A stretch of DNA of 64,000 bases from an uncultured Lachnospiraceae bacterium (GCA_910585635.1 CAJUFE010000006.1:58634-122633); one strand, 5' to 3'. Counted from the first letter of the stretch, positions 50,814-59,903 are shown. The notes: generated from the sequence alone by a model not told the origin. Program-made: numbers and translations.

Positions 50814-50993
50814 GATACTCTTTTCCTTTCTTTTTATTTATTTGGTCTTTTCATTCCCATGTCCACTTCGTCTTAACATCGCCCCAGATGCTGCCCCTTT
50901 TTCTTTTTTGGCTCCCTCCCCTTTCTCCCTGTCCGCACCTGTCCACTTCCCTGTATCCAGTCTTTTTGTGCTAGGCTGTCTATCTATGTATCC

Positions 50994-51018
50994 CTGCGGC
51001 GGCTCTCGCCTGCCGCAG
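50994..51018 (-). other. hairpin between adhesin and major pilin genes
   Basis: CTGCGGC and GCCGCAG enclose an 11-base loop, without a U-run, in a ~260-bp spacer. It may protect or process the pilin mRNA. No clear internal promoter is visible in the spacer. Confidence 0.5.
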
Positions 51019-51074
51019 GTGTTACATCTACTTTACGGTCCTTCCGTCCTTATAGCCGATCCTGCAGGCTCTGC

Positions 51075-54000
51075 CTACAGCCAGTCATCAAAAGGATAAC
51101 GGTCTTCGGATACCCCCGACTCTACCCGGTTCTTTTGTGTGCCGAAGTACCGGACCTCCGTTCCCGCCATCATCAGAGCGATCAGCAGGAGGAGCCAGCC
51201 GAAGCGGTTCATCTGCAGGAGACCGGGGCCGCCGGTATCCGGGAGGACAGCGGTGAATGGGATGTGATGGTTCAGGACGTTGATACTTCCGGCGAGCTTA
51301 TCATCGCCTTGGGTCCAACTCACATCGGCATAGTCCTTTGCACCGTCTGTTAGCTTGTTGGCTACACTGTCGTACCCTTTAAAGACCACTCCCACCTTCT
51401 GATCCTGTGCGTTCCAGACGATCTGGAAGTAGACAGGCTCTTCCAGCTTCTTATAGCCGATCACAGTCTCTTCCTCTGTCAGCCGGTAGACCGTCTTGCT
51501 GTCCATGAGGCCGTCGATCGTGAATGTCTTCGTCCGGTCTGCCGCGTTCGGGCTCCCTGCTAAGTCCACTTTCTCTCCAAAGGAGATCGTACCGTCCTCC
51601 CCGATCGACCCTTTCTCTAATGCGAACCGGACCTTCTCCAGACCTGCCGCATCTACCGGCCAATCGCTCGGCGTCTCGAACGTCTTGACCAGTCGGATCT
51701 GCTGTTGGTTCGAGATATATTTCCCATAGTAATCCATGTCTCTGGTGATACGACCGTCGCCAAAGTCGGCAGGTTGCTTAAGCTCTCTATCCTCATACCA
51801 GCCGATGAAGGTATAGCCATCAAGGACAGGCTTCGGAGCTGTACTCCCTATCACACTCTTCTTGGTTTTGGTCTCATCATCCTCTAACACGGAATAACTC
51901 TCTATCCGTTCGAAAACCCCATCCTCGCTCTTTGGCATCTGGACATTGAAGGTAACGTTCAATCGTCCGAAGGGCATGAGTGTGATGAACCCGTCGCGAT
52001 GGTAAGTCGTACCTTCCAATTGATTACCATATGCATTATAGGGCTCGCAGCCCTTCGCCCTCCACTTTTGTATCGCAGTATTGCTTGGTGATTCAGGCGT
52101 ACCCTTTGTCTTGTCACTACCCGTCTTATCCGTAAATGGTTCTGGCACCTGTAAACCTGAATTCCTACCATTCGAGATCCTAGTCCTGGACCATACGAGA
52201 CTAAAGGTACCTGCATATCCCAAATCTTGCAACTCTTGAGAGCTCTTGTCTATAGCGCCCGGAGAAGAATCTAAGATATATTTTCCGTATGTGCCATCTG
52301 AATTGCTTATATATATGACCTCATTAAGATACCGTGTCGGCGGCTGGGCCAAAGGATCCTCGGCATTATCCTTATAGATATCATACCCGTAGCCATGCTC
52401 CGGTACATAGGTCGATGGATCTACGTTCGTACTCCTGGTCCCTTCACCCATCGCGATCCAATAATTACCGGCAGTCTCGCTCTCTTGTCCTTTGATGATC
52501 TCATCTACTTGCTGCATAGTCTGGTCAAGCTGAGGTAGTAAAGCGTAATAATAGAGCGGGTACGAAACTTTTGTCAGCCAGAAGAAGCTCTCCTTATGTT
52601 CACCGTCATATGGAACATCCATAACAATGCCGTCTTCAGATGGGACTTGCGCCGTTATTGTATAACTGGGCCACCGATTGCTCCCTGTTTTCGTTACACT
52701 AAAGGACTCTGTATCTAATCTTATATACTTGTTATCGCTCGTTTTATAATAAACAGCATCCCAGTTTGTACCATCCGTGATCTTTATGGATGATACCTTC
52801 TCACTCTGGCCACCAATAGTTGGCTCTTTCGCTAATATGAAGTTCGCATTTTGATCCTTCATCTTACTATAGCTTTTGCCATCGATCATAATGGTAGACT
52901 CCCAAGGATCCGTGAGCGCATATACATTGACTGTCACATTGTTTAGAGTAGCCCTTCTCGTGTTCCCGACCACCACATAGATCGTAAAGTGCTCCGCGTC
53001 GATACTGAACTCGCCTGACGCCTCATCCCCGGCCTCCTGCACGGTCTGGATCTCATCTGCCAGCACACTGACATTTTCGGCGCTGATCTCCTCCAGCACG
53101 GCGACCTCTGTGACGCCTCCCTTCGCGCCCTTGACCTCCTCCACAGGGGTCTGGATCGGTGCGATCTCCACGGTCTCGGCGTTCTCGCTGATCTCCTGGA
53201 TCTTCGGTCCGGAGAAGGTGACCTTCACCTTATCCTCCTGGTTCCAGTACTCGCTCTCCAGCTTCTCTCCGTCCACCATCAGGTTGATATCATAGGCCAG
53301 CACCTCCGACACGCCGGTCTTCCCTTCGGCTTCCAGGCTCTCCTTCACCGCGTCGGCCACCTGAGTGGTCACTTCCTCTACAGAAAGGTATGTACCTTCC
53401 GGCAGGACGCCCTCTGCCGCGGTCACGGTGACGGTCACGCCGTCCGACAATGTGACGTGATCGATGAATACGGGATGGGCCTCATCCAGCCCGGTCACCG
53501 CATAGATCGCCATGACCTCGCTGGTGGCCATCTGCAGGTCGCCGCTCTCGGTGATATCTGCCTTGACCTCCTCAGCCTCTACGGCCAGGGTGTCGATCTT
53601 CATCAGGGCCAGACCTGCATCCTGGCTGGCCGCGATCACCGGCTCCTGGGCTTCCTTAGCGGCCTTAGCCTCCGCCGCCGCGGTCAGACCGCCATCCGCT
53701 GTCAGTGCGGCTCCGCTAAAGCTCTTACCGTCCGCTCCCGGGCCGTTCTTCACGTTGGTGGATGTATCGGCGGCCTCCGCCGTTGTTTCTGCGTCGGCGT
53801 TATCCGCTGTCTCCGCTGTGGTCCCTGCATCTGCTGTATCCGCTGTGATCCCTGCATCTGTTGTATCCGCTGCCACAGCCTCCTGGAGCTGTGCCGTTGC
53901 CACGGCCTCCTGGGACTGGGGCTGTGCCACTGCCACGACCTCCTGGGCTTGGGGCTGTGCCGCCTCTGTTGCCGCCATAGCCTTCCCGGCCTCGCTGGCT

Positions 54001-56384
54001 GCCGTGAGCTGTGCTGTGCTCTCTTTTATGGTCCTGTTCCCTACCTTTACGGTGACGGGTCCCTTGGTATCGGCGGTCTCGCCGTTAGCTAATAAGCTCA
54101 GGCTGAAGGTGGTGTAGGGTGCATCCTTCTTCCGGGTCGCCTCCCGTACAGCCTCCTCTTCCTCCTGGGACAGGGCCTCCACGGCCAGCTCCAGCTTATC
54201 TGTCTCCGGGAAGGAGGATGCGGGTCCGCTGACCTCTACCTTGGTCCCGTTCAATTCACCCTTTAAAGTGATCGTGCCTTCTCCTGTGATCTCAAAAAGG
54301 AATCCCTGGCTGGTGGTAAAGCTGCGCTTGTGCCATGTGCCGTTGGCGGTCACCTTTCCATAGTAGACGCCGGGCCTGGCATCCTCTGCCAGCTCATACA
54401 GGCAGCTGATCCAGCCGATGTCCTCCACCTCTGTGGTCTTCTTGGGACGGAACCGTTTGAACGCTGTCCCAAATACCTCGACCGTATAGGATACCTTCGA
54501 CTCTTTGATCGCCAGGGCATAGGCTGTCTGGGGCGCTCCGGTCGTCTGGGCCGCCGTTGTCTCCTCCCCGCCCGTGCTCTCCTGGACGGCTGTCCCCGTC
54601 GATACCGTCTCCTGGATCTCGTCTTCTGCAGGCTCGGTGGGATCGGCTGCCACAGTCTCGGTGGGGGAAGTCTCCTCCGCCCGAGGAGTCTCTTCTGCCG
54701 GAGTGGTCTCCCCTGCCGGAGTGGTCTCCCCTGTCTGAACGTCTCCTTCTGCTGCGGACGGATCCTCCGCCATGGTCGTCTCTACTGCCGGAACGCTCTC
54801 CTCTACCGGAGAGGTCTCCTCTGCCGGGGCAGCGGTCTCGTCCTCTGCAGCAGTCTCCTTTTCTGTCTCTGTGACAGCCTCCTCCGTGGATGGTTCTCCA
54901 GACGCAGGCTCTGCCCCCTCCAGGACGGCCGTATCTGCTGTCCGCATCAGCGGCGCATATACATTCTGAGCACCTTGGGCCGAGCTGCTCAGGGTCGGAT
55001 CCTCTGTATCCCCGCCCACCGGCACCGGCTCATCTTCTATGATCTTGACGATCTGGACATGCTCTCCTGTCTGATCCTCTTCCTCACGTACCTCCGCTCC
55101 TGCAGTACTCTCCTGGGTCTTTCCGGTCCCCGCGTCATCCTCTTTCTCTGCGTCCCAGTCCTTCTGGGCTCCTTCGGCTTCTGTGGTGGTCTCGATGACT
55201 CCTGCTGTACTCTCCTGAATCTCTCCAGGTACCGGATCGGTCTCCGTGATCCCTGTCGTACTCTCCTGTTCCTTCCCGGTCTCCGGATCGGTCTCGTCAG
55301 CCTCTGTCATGCCGTCCTGGGTCTCTCCAGTCTCCGGATCGCTCTCCACGGCTCCTGCTGTGCCGTCCTGGGTCTCTCCCTCTCCGGCCGCCGGACCAGC
55401 CTCTGCAGATCCTGCTGTGCTCTCCTGAGCCTCCGCTCCCTGGGTCTCTACAATGGTCTCGGTCTTCTCCAACGGGATCTCTACTTCTTCGACCTCATAG
55501 TCGCTCCAACTGGGCGCGTTCATCCAGATGGACATCTCGTGCTGCACCCCGGTATCCAGCGCCTGCCCGTCCAAGAGCTCCACCTCTACCGTGGGCAGCC
55601 CGATGCTGTAATAGAAACGCTCCTTGGAGGCCACCTGGCCTTCCCCGCCCTGGCCCTGGAACTTAAAGTCCACATAGGCCTTGCCGTCACTGGCATCGTC
55701 GTCGGTGTAGAACTGGAACTCGATCTCATGGAGCTGCCCAGGCTCTATGCAGATACCGGTGAGCACGTTCAGCCCCTGATCCTCATAGGCCGCGCCAAGA
55801 TCCCTGGCATACTCCTCAGCCTCCCAGGCCTCCAGCTCCTCTAAACTCATATCGTCCCGGCTGCCGTCCGCTCCTGCAGCGCCAGACAATCCCTGACCGC
55901 CTGCAGCGGTATCCAGAGCGGATGCACCTGAGCCGCTGATGTCGGTGAAAACACCGTCCTCTTTCTTGATCCGGCTGCCGGCGAAGTGCAAAGCGCCTTC
56001 CGTCACGGTGCTGCCGGTGTTGTTCTTCAGGTAGAGCCGCATCGTGGACGTGTTCCCCGGGGCCACATCGTTATCCTCAGCGATCACGTAGATGTCCACA
56101 TCCTGTGCCTGGCCCTGTCTGTACTCGGCGTTCTTTGCCGTCATCCAGCCCTCGCCCAGATCCTCCGATCCGTATTGAGCACCGTCCGCCGCCGACGCAT
56201 CGCTCCCCGTAGCGGTCCTGCCGTCCCCGGTAGACGCGAAGGCATCCATCACTCCGAAGCCCAGCACCCCCAGGGGCGTGTTCAACGTCATCGCTGCGGT
56301 GAGCATTACCGACAGGAACGCGCCGATCCGACGTCTGGCATCCCTGCCCCTCCTGCGTCTGCGCGATCTTCCCTTTCCTTCCAT
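51075..56384 (-). CDS. giant LPXTG surface adhesin, likely pilus tip protein
   Basis: 1769 residues. A Lys/Arg-rich signal region (MEGKGRSRRRRRGRDARRR then a hydrophobic helix), a globular N-terminal domain of ~280 residues, a ~300-residue Thr/Glu/Pro/Gly-rich repeat tract (ETQDGTAG, DPETG and ESTAG units), further folded segments, an Ala/Gln/Thr low-complexity tract (AVATAQ, ADTADAG), a lower-GC adhesin-like part, one Listeria-Bacteroides repeat (YTFIGWYEDRELKQPADFG), a CnaB-like domain and LPDTGGPGLL with a membrane helix. An unusual ~25-residue acidic tail follows the helix. ATG 56384 has GAGGAG; the frame is open to 56468. Confidence 0.88.
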   Translation of the reverse strand: MEGKGRSRRRRRGRDARRRIGAFLSVMLTAAMTLNTPLGVLGFGVMDAFASTGDGRTATGSDASAADGAQYGSEDLGEGWMTAKNAEYRQGQAQDVDIYVIAEDNDVAPGNTSTMRLYLKNNTGSTVTEGALHFAGSRIKKEDGVFTDISGSGASALDTAAGGQGLSGAAGADGSRDDMSLEELEAWEAEEYARDLGAAYEDQGLNVLTGICIEPGQLHEIEFQFYTDDDASDGKAYVDFKFQGQGGEGQVASKERFYYSIGLPTVEVELLDGQALDTGVQHEMSIWMNAPSWSDYEVEEVEIPLEKTETIVETQGAEAQESTAGSAEAGPAAGEGETQDGTAGAVESDPETGETQDGMTEADETDPETGKEQESTTGITETDPVPGEIQESTAGVIETTTEAEGAQKDWDAEKEDDAGTGKTQESTAGAEVREEEDQTGEHVQIVKIIEDEPVPVGGDTEDPTLSSSAQGAQNVYAPLMRTADTAVLEGAEPASGEPSTEEAVTETEKETAAEDETAAPAEETSPVEESVPAVETTMAEDPSAAEGDVQTGETTPAGETTPAEETPRAEETSPTETVAADPTEPAEDEIQETVSTGTAVQESTGGEETTAAQTTGAPQTAYALAIKESKVSYTVEVFGTAFKRFRPKKTTEVEDIGWISCLYELAEDARPGVYYGKVTANGTWHKRSFTTSQGFLFEITGEGTITLKGELNGTKVEVSGPASSFPETDKLELAVEALSQEEEEAVREATRKKDAPYTTFSLSLLANGETADTKGPVTVKVGNRTIKESTAQLTAASEAGKAMAATEAAQPQAQEVVAVAQPQSQEAVATAQLQEAVAADTTDAGITADTADAGTTAETADNADAETTAEAADTSTNVKNGPGADGKSFSGAALTADGGLTAAAEAKAAKEAQEPVIAASQDAGLALMKIDTLAVEAEEVKADITESGDLQMATSEVMAIYAVTGLDEAHPVFIDHVTLSDGVTVTVTAAEGVLPEGTYLSVEEVTTQVADAVKESLEAEGKTGVSEVLAYDINLMVDGEKLESEYWNQEDKVKVTFSGPKIQEISENAETVEIAPIQTPVEEVKGAKGGVTEVAVLEEISAENVSVLADEIQTVQEAGDEASGEFSIDAEHFTIYVVVGNTRRATLNNVTVNVYALTDPWESTIMIDGKSYSKMKDQNANFILAKEPTIGGQSEKVSSIKITDGTNWDAVYYKTSDNKYIRLDTESFSVTKTGSNRWPSYTITAQVPSEDGIVMDVPYDGEHKESFFWLTKVSYPLYYYALLPQLDQTMQQVDEIIKGQESETAGNYWIAMGEGTRSTNVDPSTYVPEHGYGYDIYKDNAEDPLAQPPTRYLNEVIYISNSDGTYGKYILDSSPGAIDKSSQELQDLGYAGTFSLVWSRTRISNGRNSGLQVPEPFTDKTGSDKTKGTPESPSNTAIQKWRAKGCEPYNAYGNQLEGTTYHRDGFITLMPFGRLNVTFNVQMPKSEDGVFERIESYSVLEDDETKTKKSVIGSTAPKPVLDGYTFIGWYEDRELKQPADFGDGRITRDMDYYGKYISNQQQIRLVKTFETPSDWPVDAAGLEKVRFALEKGSIGEDGTISFGEKVDLAGSPNAADRTKTFTIDGLMDSKTVYRLTEEETVIGYKKLEEPVYFQIVWNAQDQKVGVVFKGYDSVANKLTDGAKDYADVSWTQGDDKLAGSINVLNHHIPFTAVLPDTGGPGLLQMNRFGWLLLLIALMMAGTEVRYFGTQKNRVESGVSEDRYPFDDWL

Positions 56385-56458
56385 GATCCGATCTCCTCTC
56401 CTTCTCGATCTATATGGCAGCCCGTCTGTACTGATCGGACGGTCCTCCCTGCCCACGG

Positions 56459-56632
56459 TCAACGGCATGCCCCCTGGGACATATCCTCCTCCATCGCCGC
56501 GTCCATCAGCTTGATCAGCTCCAGCATGCTGCGGAAGCTGCGCGTCTCCCTCTCATCCAGCCATGTGACCTGTCCCTGCCAGGTGGAGTTCTCCCGGCCG
56601 GTGACATGTACCACAAATGTCTCCTTCACCAT
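56459..56632 (-). CDS. 57-residue protein between pilus regulator and adhesin
   Basis: MVKETFVVHVTGRENSTWQG, then VTWLDERETRSFRSMLELIKLMDAA. I have seen this small conserved pattern (a TWQG...FRS..ELI..ID core) next to BTAD-type regulators and pilus genes of Lachnospiraceae. GGAGG lies nine bases upstream of ATG 56632; the frame is open to 56659. Its role is unknown. Confidence 0.65.
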   Translation of the reverse strand: MVKETFVVHVTGRENSTWQGQVTWLDERETRSFRSMLELIKLMDAAMEEDMSQGACR

Positions 56633-56811
56633 CTCCCGCTCCCTCCACGCTGTGGTCATCGATCCCCTCTACGGCCAGTTCCAGCCGCATATCGCGGCCC
56701 CCGGCCGACTGCCATCTCTCCTGGAGGCGGCTGAGGATCTTCCCGCCATCCTCCTCACCCGCTCCGATCAGCAGGGCCAGGTACTGGTTCCCGCTGTAGC
56801 GGGTATATACG

Positions 56812-58068
56812 TCACAGGCCCTCCTCCATGGTCCGTCTCAGCCGGGCCATCTCCCGCTCCAGCGCTTTCCTGGCTGCCACACGGCGGCCCTCCTCTGTCC
56901 TGCTGTCTTCTGCCGTTCGGGCCTCTGGCGGCTCTTCCCTGCAGACTGCCGTTCGGACCTCTGGCGACCCTTCCCTGCAGACTGCCGGCCCGTCGTCTGG
57001 CGGTCCGTCCCCGCATCCTCCTGCACAAGCTCCTAATGGCCACTCTTCCTGGTATACGGCCCGACCCTCCAATGGACCCGCTCCGCACCCACCCGGCTGA
57101 CGGGCTCTGGCGGCCCCGGACTGCCCCCGCAGGGTACACAGCAGGAGCAGTCCTTTGGCCCCCTGCCGCTCCCCCATCCGGACTATGATCCGGTAGATAT
57201 CCTGAAAGCTGGGATAGCTGCAATAGTAGGGCGCTCCGATGTCCTCCACTGACAAGCCCTGTTCTAATCCCACCAGACTAGCCGCCCCGAAGGTCCTTCT
57301 CCTGGGGGACTGTCGCTCCCCGGCCATGACCCGGTCCAGAGCCCCTGCCCCTAAACTGTCACCCAAAAGCCGGGAATCAGCCTGATATGCCTGCTCGGCC
57401 TCCTTATGCCGCCCCAGTGCCAGCAGGCTCTCCACTACCTTGACCTGCCAGCCGTCGTAGGGGTGGAGCTGGCTGGCCGTCCGGCTCAGCTCCAGGATCT
57501 CCTCATATCGCCCTTCCGCCTTAAAGCTGCCGCACAGCTCCTCCAGGCACCGGCCGTACCACCGCTGGTAGAAAGCGCCCTCCATGGTCACCCAGGGCTC
57601 CCCGGCCAGCTGAGGGACCAGCTCGCCGCCGTAGCCTTTGCAGTAGGCACTGCACAGCTGCCTCCGCTCCTCTCCGGTCAGGCCTTCCGTCTTCAGCCGT
57701 CCGATCAGACTGTTCAGCTCGCCTAAGTCCGTATCCACCTTGTAGTCCGTAGTGAAATAGTAACGCCCCTTCCGCAAGACGATGTAACGGCCCTCGGGAA
57801 GGTTCAGATCCGGGAGTGTCTCCCGGAGGACGTGCATGTGCTGGTAAAGGTTGTTCAGCTGCTTCTTCTGATCGTTCCCTACGGCCTTGACCAGGCTCAG
57901 CAGCTCTTTCCGCTCCACGCCATCCTCCCCTGCCTTCAGCAGCAGGAGGAGGCACTGGGCAGGCCTGCTGCCAAGTCCCATACCGACCAGGATCTCTCTT
58001 TCCTTATAATAAAGTGAGAAACCGCCCAGGAACCTGGCATAGAAGCCCTTATCCCTTCGATCCTGCAT
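56812..58068 (-). CDS. BTAD-domain (SARP-like) transcriptional regulator, C-terminus frameshifted
   Basis: 418 residues. An N-terminal OmpR-like winged helix (ARFLGGFSLYYKEREILVG, QLNNLYQHMHVLRETLPDL) and a bacterial transcriptional activation TPR domain (VDTDLGELNSLIGRL, EEILELSRTASQLHPYDGWQVKVVESLLALGRHKEA) are intact. Then come a degenerate GGDEF-like start, a Cys/Gly/Pro/Glu-rich repetitive insert, and EREMARLRRTMEEGL before TGA. In another frame directly behind the stop one reads DVYTRYSGNQYLALLIGAG, the expected continuation of this domain, so the tail has been cut off by a frameshift near 56814. Probable activator of the pilus operon. Confidence 0.82.
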   Translation of the reverse strand: MQDRRDKGFYARFLGGFSLYYKEREILVGMGLGSRPAQCLLLLLKAGEDGVERKELLSLVKAVGNDQKKQLNNLYQHMHVLRETLPDLNLPEGRYIVLRKGRYYFTTDYKVDTDLGELNSLIGRLKTEGLTGEERRQLCSAYCKGYGGELVPQLAGEPWVTMEGAFYQRWYGRCLEELCGSFKAEGRYEEILELSRTASQLHPYDGWQVKVVESLLALGRHKEAEQAYQADSRLLGDSLGAGALDRVMAGERQSPRRRTFGAASLVGLEQGLSVEDIGAPYYCSYPSFQDIYRIIVRMGERQGAKGLLLLCTLRGQSGAARARQPGGCGAGPLEGRAVYQEEWPLGACAGGCGDGPPDDGPAVCREGSPEVRTAVCREEPPEARTAEDSRTEEGRRVAARKALEREMARLRRTMEEGL

Positions 58069-58148
58069 CTAAATCCCCTCCCTTCCCCTGCGCTCCGGTC
58101 TGAAACCATCCATCGCTTCCAGGCTGGATAACTTTTTTTCGATAGGAT

Positions 58149-58178
58149 GTGTCAACAATAGTATACATTAGTTGACAC
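58149..58178. repeat. left 28-bp inverted site of the putative pilus switch
   Basis: Core 58150-58177: TGTCAACAATA, GTATAC, ATTAGTTGACA. It is itself an 11-6-11 dyad. Its reverse complement matches the right site at 24 of 28 positions, with the first 15 identical. Confidence 0.8.
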
Positions 58179-58317
58179 CTAATATTTGACAAATGTAAGG
58201 AAATAGATGGGAAAAAACATCAAGCGAGATTAAGAAGGCCAAGATGATAAGATACCCTTGAAATGAAAAAATGGAAGAGACCTTCCAGATATAGTAGATC
58301 TCTTCCAATAAAAAAAC
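58178..58317. other. 140-bp candidate invertible segment upstream of the pilus regulator
   Basis: AT-rich segment between two oppositely oriented 28-bp sites. It contains a terminator that works only toward the pilus regulator. No ORF is present. The whole region 58069-58499 has no other gene. Confidence 0.5.
58266..58307 (-). terminator. directional terminator inside the candidate switch
   Basis: Minus-strand arms TGGAAGAGA (58307-58299) and TCTCTTCCA (58280-58272), followed by TTTTTT (58271-58266). The plus strand has A-runs on both sides, so only minus-strand transcripts, those heading for the pilus regulator, would stop. Confidence 0.75.
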
Positions 58318-58345
58318 TGTCAACTAATGTATGCTTTAGTTAACA
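58318..58345. repeat. right 28-bp inverted site of the putative pilus switch
   Basis: TGTCAACTAAT, GTATGC, TTTAGTTAACA, again an 11-6-11 dyad, opposite in orientation to the left site. Confidence 0.8.
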
Positions 58346-58376
58346 ATTTTGACTGTTCCTCTTTAACTGTAATGGC

Positions 58377-58385
58377 ATTATATCA
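58377..58385 (-). promoter_or_regulatory. extended -10 element reading toward the switch and pilus regulator
   Basis: TGATATAAT on the minus strand (TATAAT at 58382-58377 with a TG extension). No good -35 (GGTTTT at 17 bp). A transcript from here crosses the right site, the terminator and the left site before reaching the regulator gene. Confidence 0.4.
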
Positions 58386-58447
58386 CAAGGGTACTTAAGA
58401 AAACCATTTCATCTTTAAAGAAAAAAAGATTTTTTATCATTTTTTTT

Positions 58448-58480
58448 AAAAAAAGAGTACCTATCTTCCGATAGATACTC
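58448..58480 (-). terminator. terminator behind tRNA-Arg
   Basis: GAGTATCTATC and GATAGGTACTC (11 bp with one mismatch) around GGAA, followed by seven T, minus strand. Confidence 0.9.
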
Positions 58481-58499
58481 CCTTTCATGATACTTTTAA

Positions 58500-58573
58500 C
58501 GTGCGCGAGAGGATTCGAACCCCCGACACCTTGGTCCGTAGCCAAGTGCTCTATCCAGCTGAGCTACGCACAC
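58500..58573 (-). tRNA. tRNA-Arg (anticodon ACG)
   Basis: 74 nt on the minus strand. The acceptor GTGTGCG pairs with CGCGCAC, and the D arm is GCTCAGCTGGATAGAGC. The anticodon stem-loop CTTGG-CTACGGA-CCAAG gives ACG, and the T-arm loop is GTTCGAATC. The discriminator is G and CCA is not encoded. A consensus promoter lies just upstream and a terminator directly after. Confidence 0.95.
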
Positions 58574-58603
58574 GTATCTGCTGTTTCTCTAACAGCAAAA
58601 TAA

Positions 58604-58632
58604 ATTATACTCGCCCGGAGCAAATATGTCAA
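58604..58632 (-). promoter_or_regulatory. consensus promoter of tRNA-Arg
   Basis: TTGACA (58632-58627), 17-bp spacer, TATAAT (58609-58604): a perfect sigma-A promoter, minus strand. Confidence 0.9.
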
Positions 58633-58642
58633 GCACTTTTTC

Positions 58643-58673
58643 AAAAAAGGGGGCCTCTGTCTCCAGAACCCCC
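58643..58673 (-). terminator. terminator of the str operon after tuf
   Basis: GGGGG (58673-58669) and GGCCCCC (58655-58649) arms around a partly paired loop, followed by TTTTTT (58648-58643), minus strand. Confidence 0.85.
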
Positions 58674-58709
58674 TTCTTACTCTTCATTGATGACCGTTCG
58701 CTGCTAAGA

Positions 58710-59903
58710 TCACTCTACGATCGAAACAACTCTTCCGGATCCAACGGTCCTGCCGCCTTCACGGATAGCGAAACGTAAGCCCTGCTCCATAGCGACGGGA
58801 TGGATCAGCTCTACGCTCATCTCTACGTTGTCGCCAGGCATGCACATCTCAGTGCCTTCGGGCAGGTTGCAGACGCCGGTAACGTCCGTGGTACGGAAGT
58901 AGAACTGCGGACGATAGTTGTTGAAGAACGGCGTATGACGGCCGCCCTCGTCCTTGGTCAGGACGTATACCTGTGCGGTGAACTTGTGATGGCACTTTAC
59001 AGAGCCGGGCTTGCACAGACACTGGCCTCTCTCGATCTCCGTCCTCTGGACACCACGCAACAGAGCGCCGATGTTATCACCAGCACGAGCCTCGTCTAAC
59101 AGCTTGCGGAACATCTCGATACCGGTAACGACGACCTTGCGGACATCCTCATGGATACCCACGATCTCCACTTCATCAGACAGATGCAGGGTACCACGCT
59201 CTACTCTACCGGTAGCCACGGTACCACGGCCGGTGATGGAGAAGACATCCTCTACAGGCATCAGGAAGGGCTTGTCAGTGTCACGTACAGGATCCGGCAC
59301 ATAGGAATCCACAGCGTCCATCAGCTCCACGATCTTATCGCCCCACTCGCTGGAGGGATCTTCCAGAGCCTTTAATGCGGAACCCTGGATGACCGGGATG
59401 TCATCGCCCGGGAACTCGTACTCATTTAACAGGTCACGGATCTCCATCTCTACCAGCTCTAACAGCTCGGGATCGTCTACAGCGTCACACTTGTTCATGA
59501 ACACGACGATATAGGGAACACCTACCTGACGGGATAACAGGATGTGCTCACGGGTCTGCGCCATAACACCGTCGGTAGCCGCTACCACCAGGATAGCGCC
59601 GTCCATCTGTGCGGCACCGGTGATCATGTTCTTGACATAGTCCGCATGGCCTGGGCAGTCTACGTGTGCATAGTGTCTCTTGCTGGTCTCATACTCAACG
59701 TGTGCCGTAGAGATGGTGATACCACGCTCTCTCTCCTCCGGAGCCTTATCGATATTCTCAAAGGCTACAGCCTCGCCGGTACCAAATCTCTCATGCAGGG
59801 TCTTGGTGATAGCGGCGGTCAAAGTGGTCTTGCCATGGTCAACGTGGCCGATGGTACCAATGTTGCAATGGGGTTTAGTTCTCTCAAACTTAGCTTTTGC
59901 CAT
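58710..59903 (-). CDS. tuf: elongation factor Tu
   Basis: 397 residues. G1 GHVDHGKTTLTAAI, G2 region RGITI, G3 DCPGH, G4 NKCD, plus the domain II/III signatures (GRGTVATGRVERG; MPGDNVEMSVELIHPVAMEQGLRFAIREGGRTVGSGRVV). It delivers aminoacyl-tRNA to the ribosome. ATG at 59903 follows AAGGAGG; the open frame upstream to 59942 is not used. It has its own promoter in the fusA-tuf spacer. Confidence 0.98.
   Translation of the reverse strand: MAKAKFERTKPHCNIGTIGHVDHGKTTLTAAITKTLHERFGTGEAVAFENIDKAPEERERGITISTAHVEYETSKRHYAHVDCPGHADYVKNMITGAAQMDGAILVVAATDGVMAQTREHILLSRQVGVPYIVVFMNKCDAVDDPELLELVEMEIRDLLNEYEFPGDDIPVIQGSALKALEDPSSEWGDKIVELMDAVDSYVPDPVRDTDKPFLMPVEDVFSITGRGTVATGRVERGTLHLSDEVEIVGIHEDVRKVVVTGIEMFRKLLDEARAGDNIGALLRGVQRTEIERGQCLCKPGSVKCHHKFTAQVYVLTKDEGGRHTPFFNNYRPQFYFRTTDVTGVCNLPEGTEMCMPGDNVEMSVELIHPVAMEQGLRFAIREGGRTVGSGRVVSIVE

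Noticed and set aside
54330..55844. 504-codon plus-strand ORF opposite the adhesin repeats
   Set aside because: It is a mirror of a GC-rich repetitive coding strand, has Cys/Leu/Arg-rich unlikely protein composition and no domain, and the minus strand has a coherent signal-peptide to LPXTG protein.
58149..58345. Insertion-sequence termini flanking the segment
   Set aside because: The sites are internally palindromic 28-mers, no target duplication or transposase remnant is seen, and a switch or operator pair fits better.
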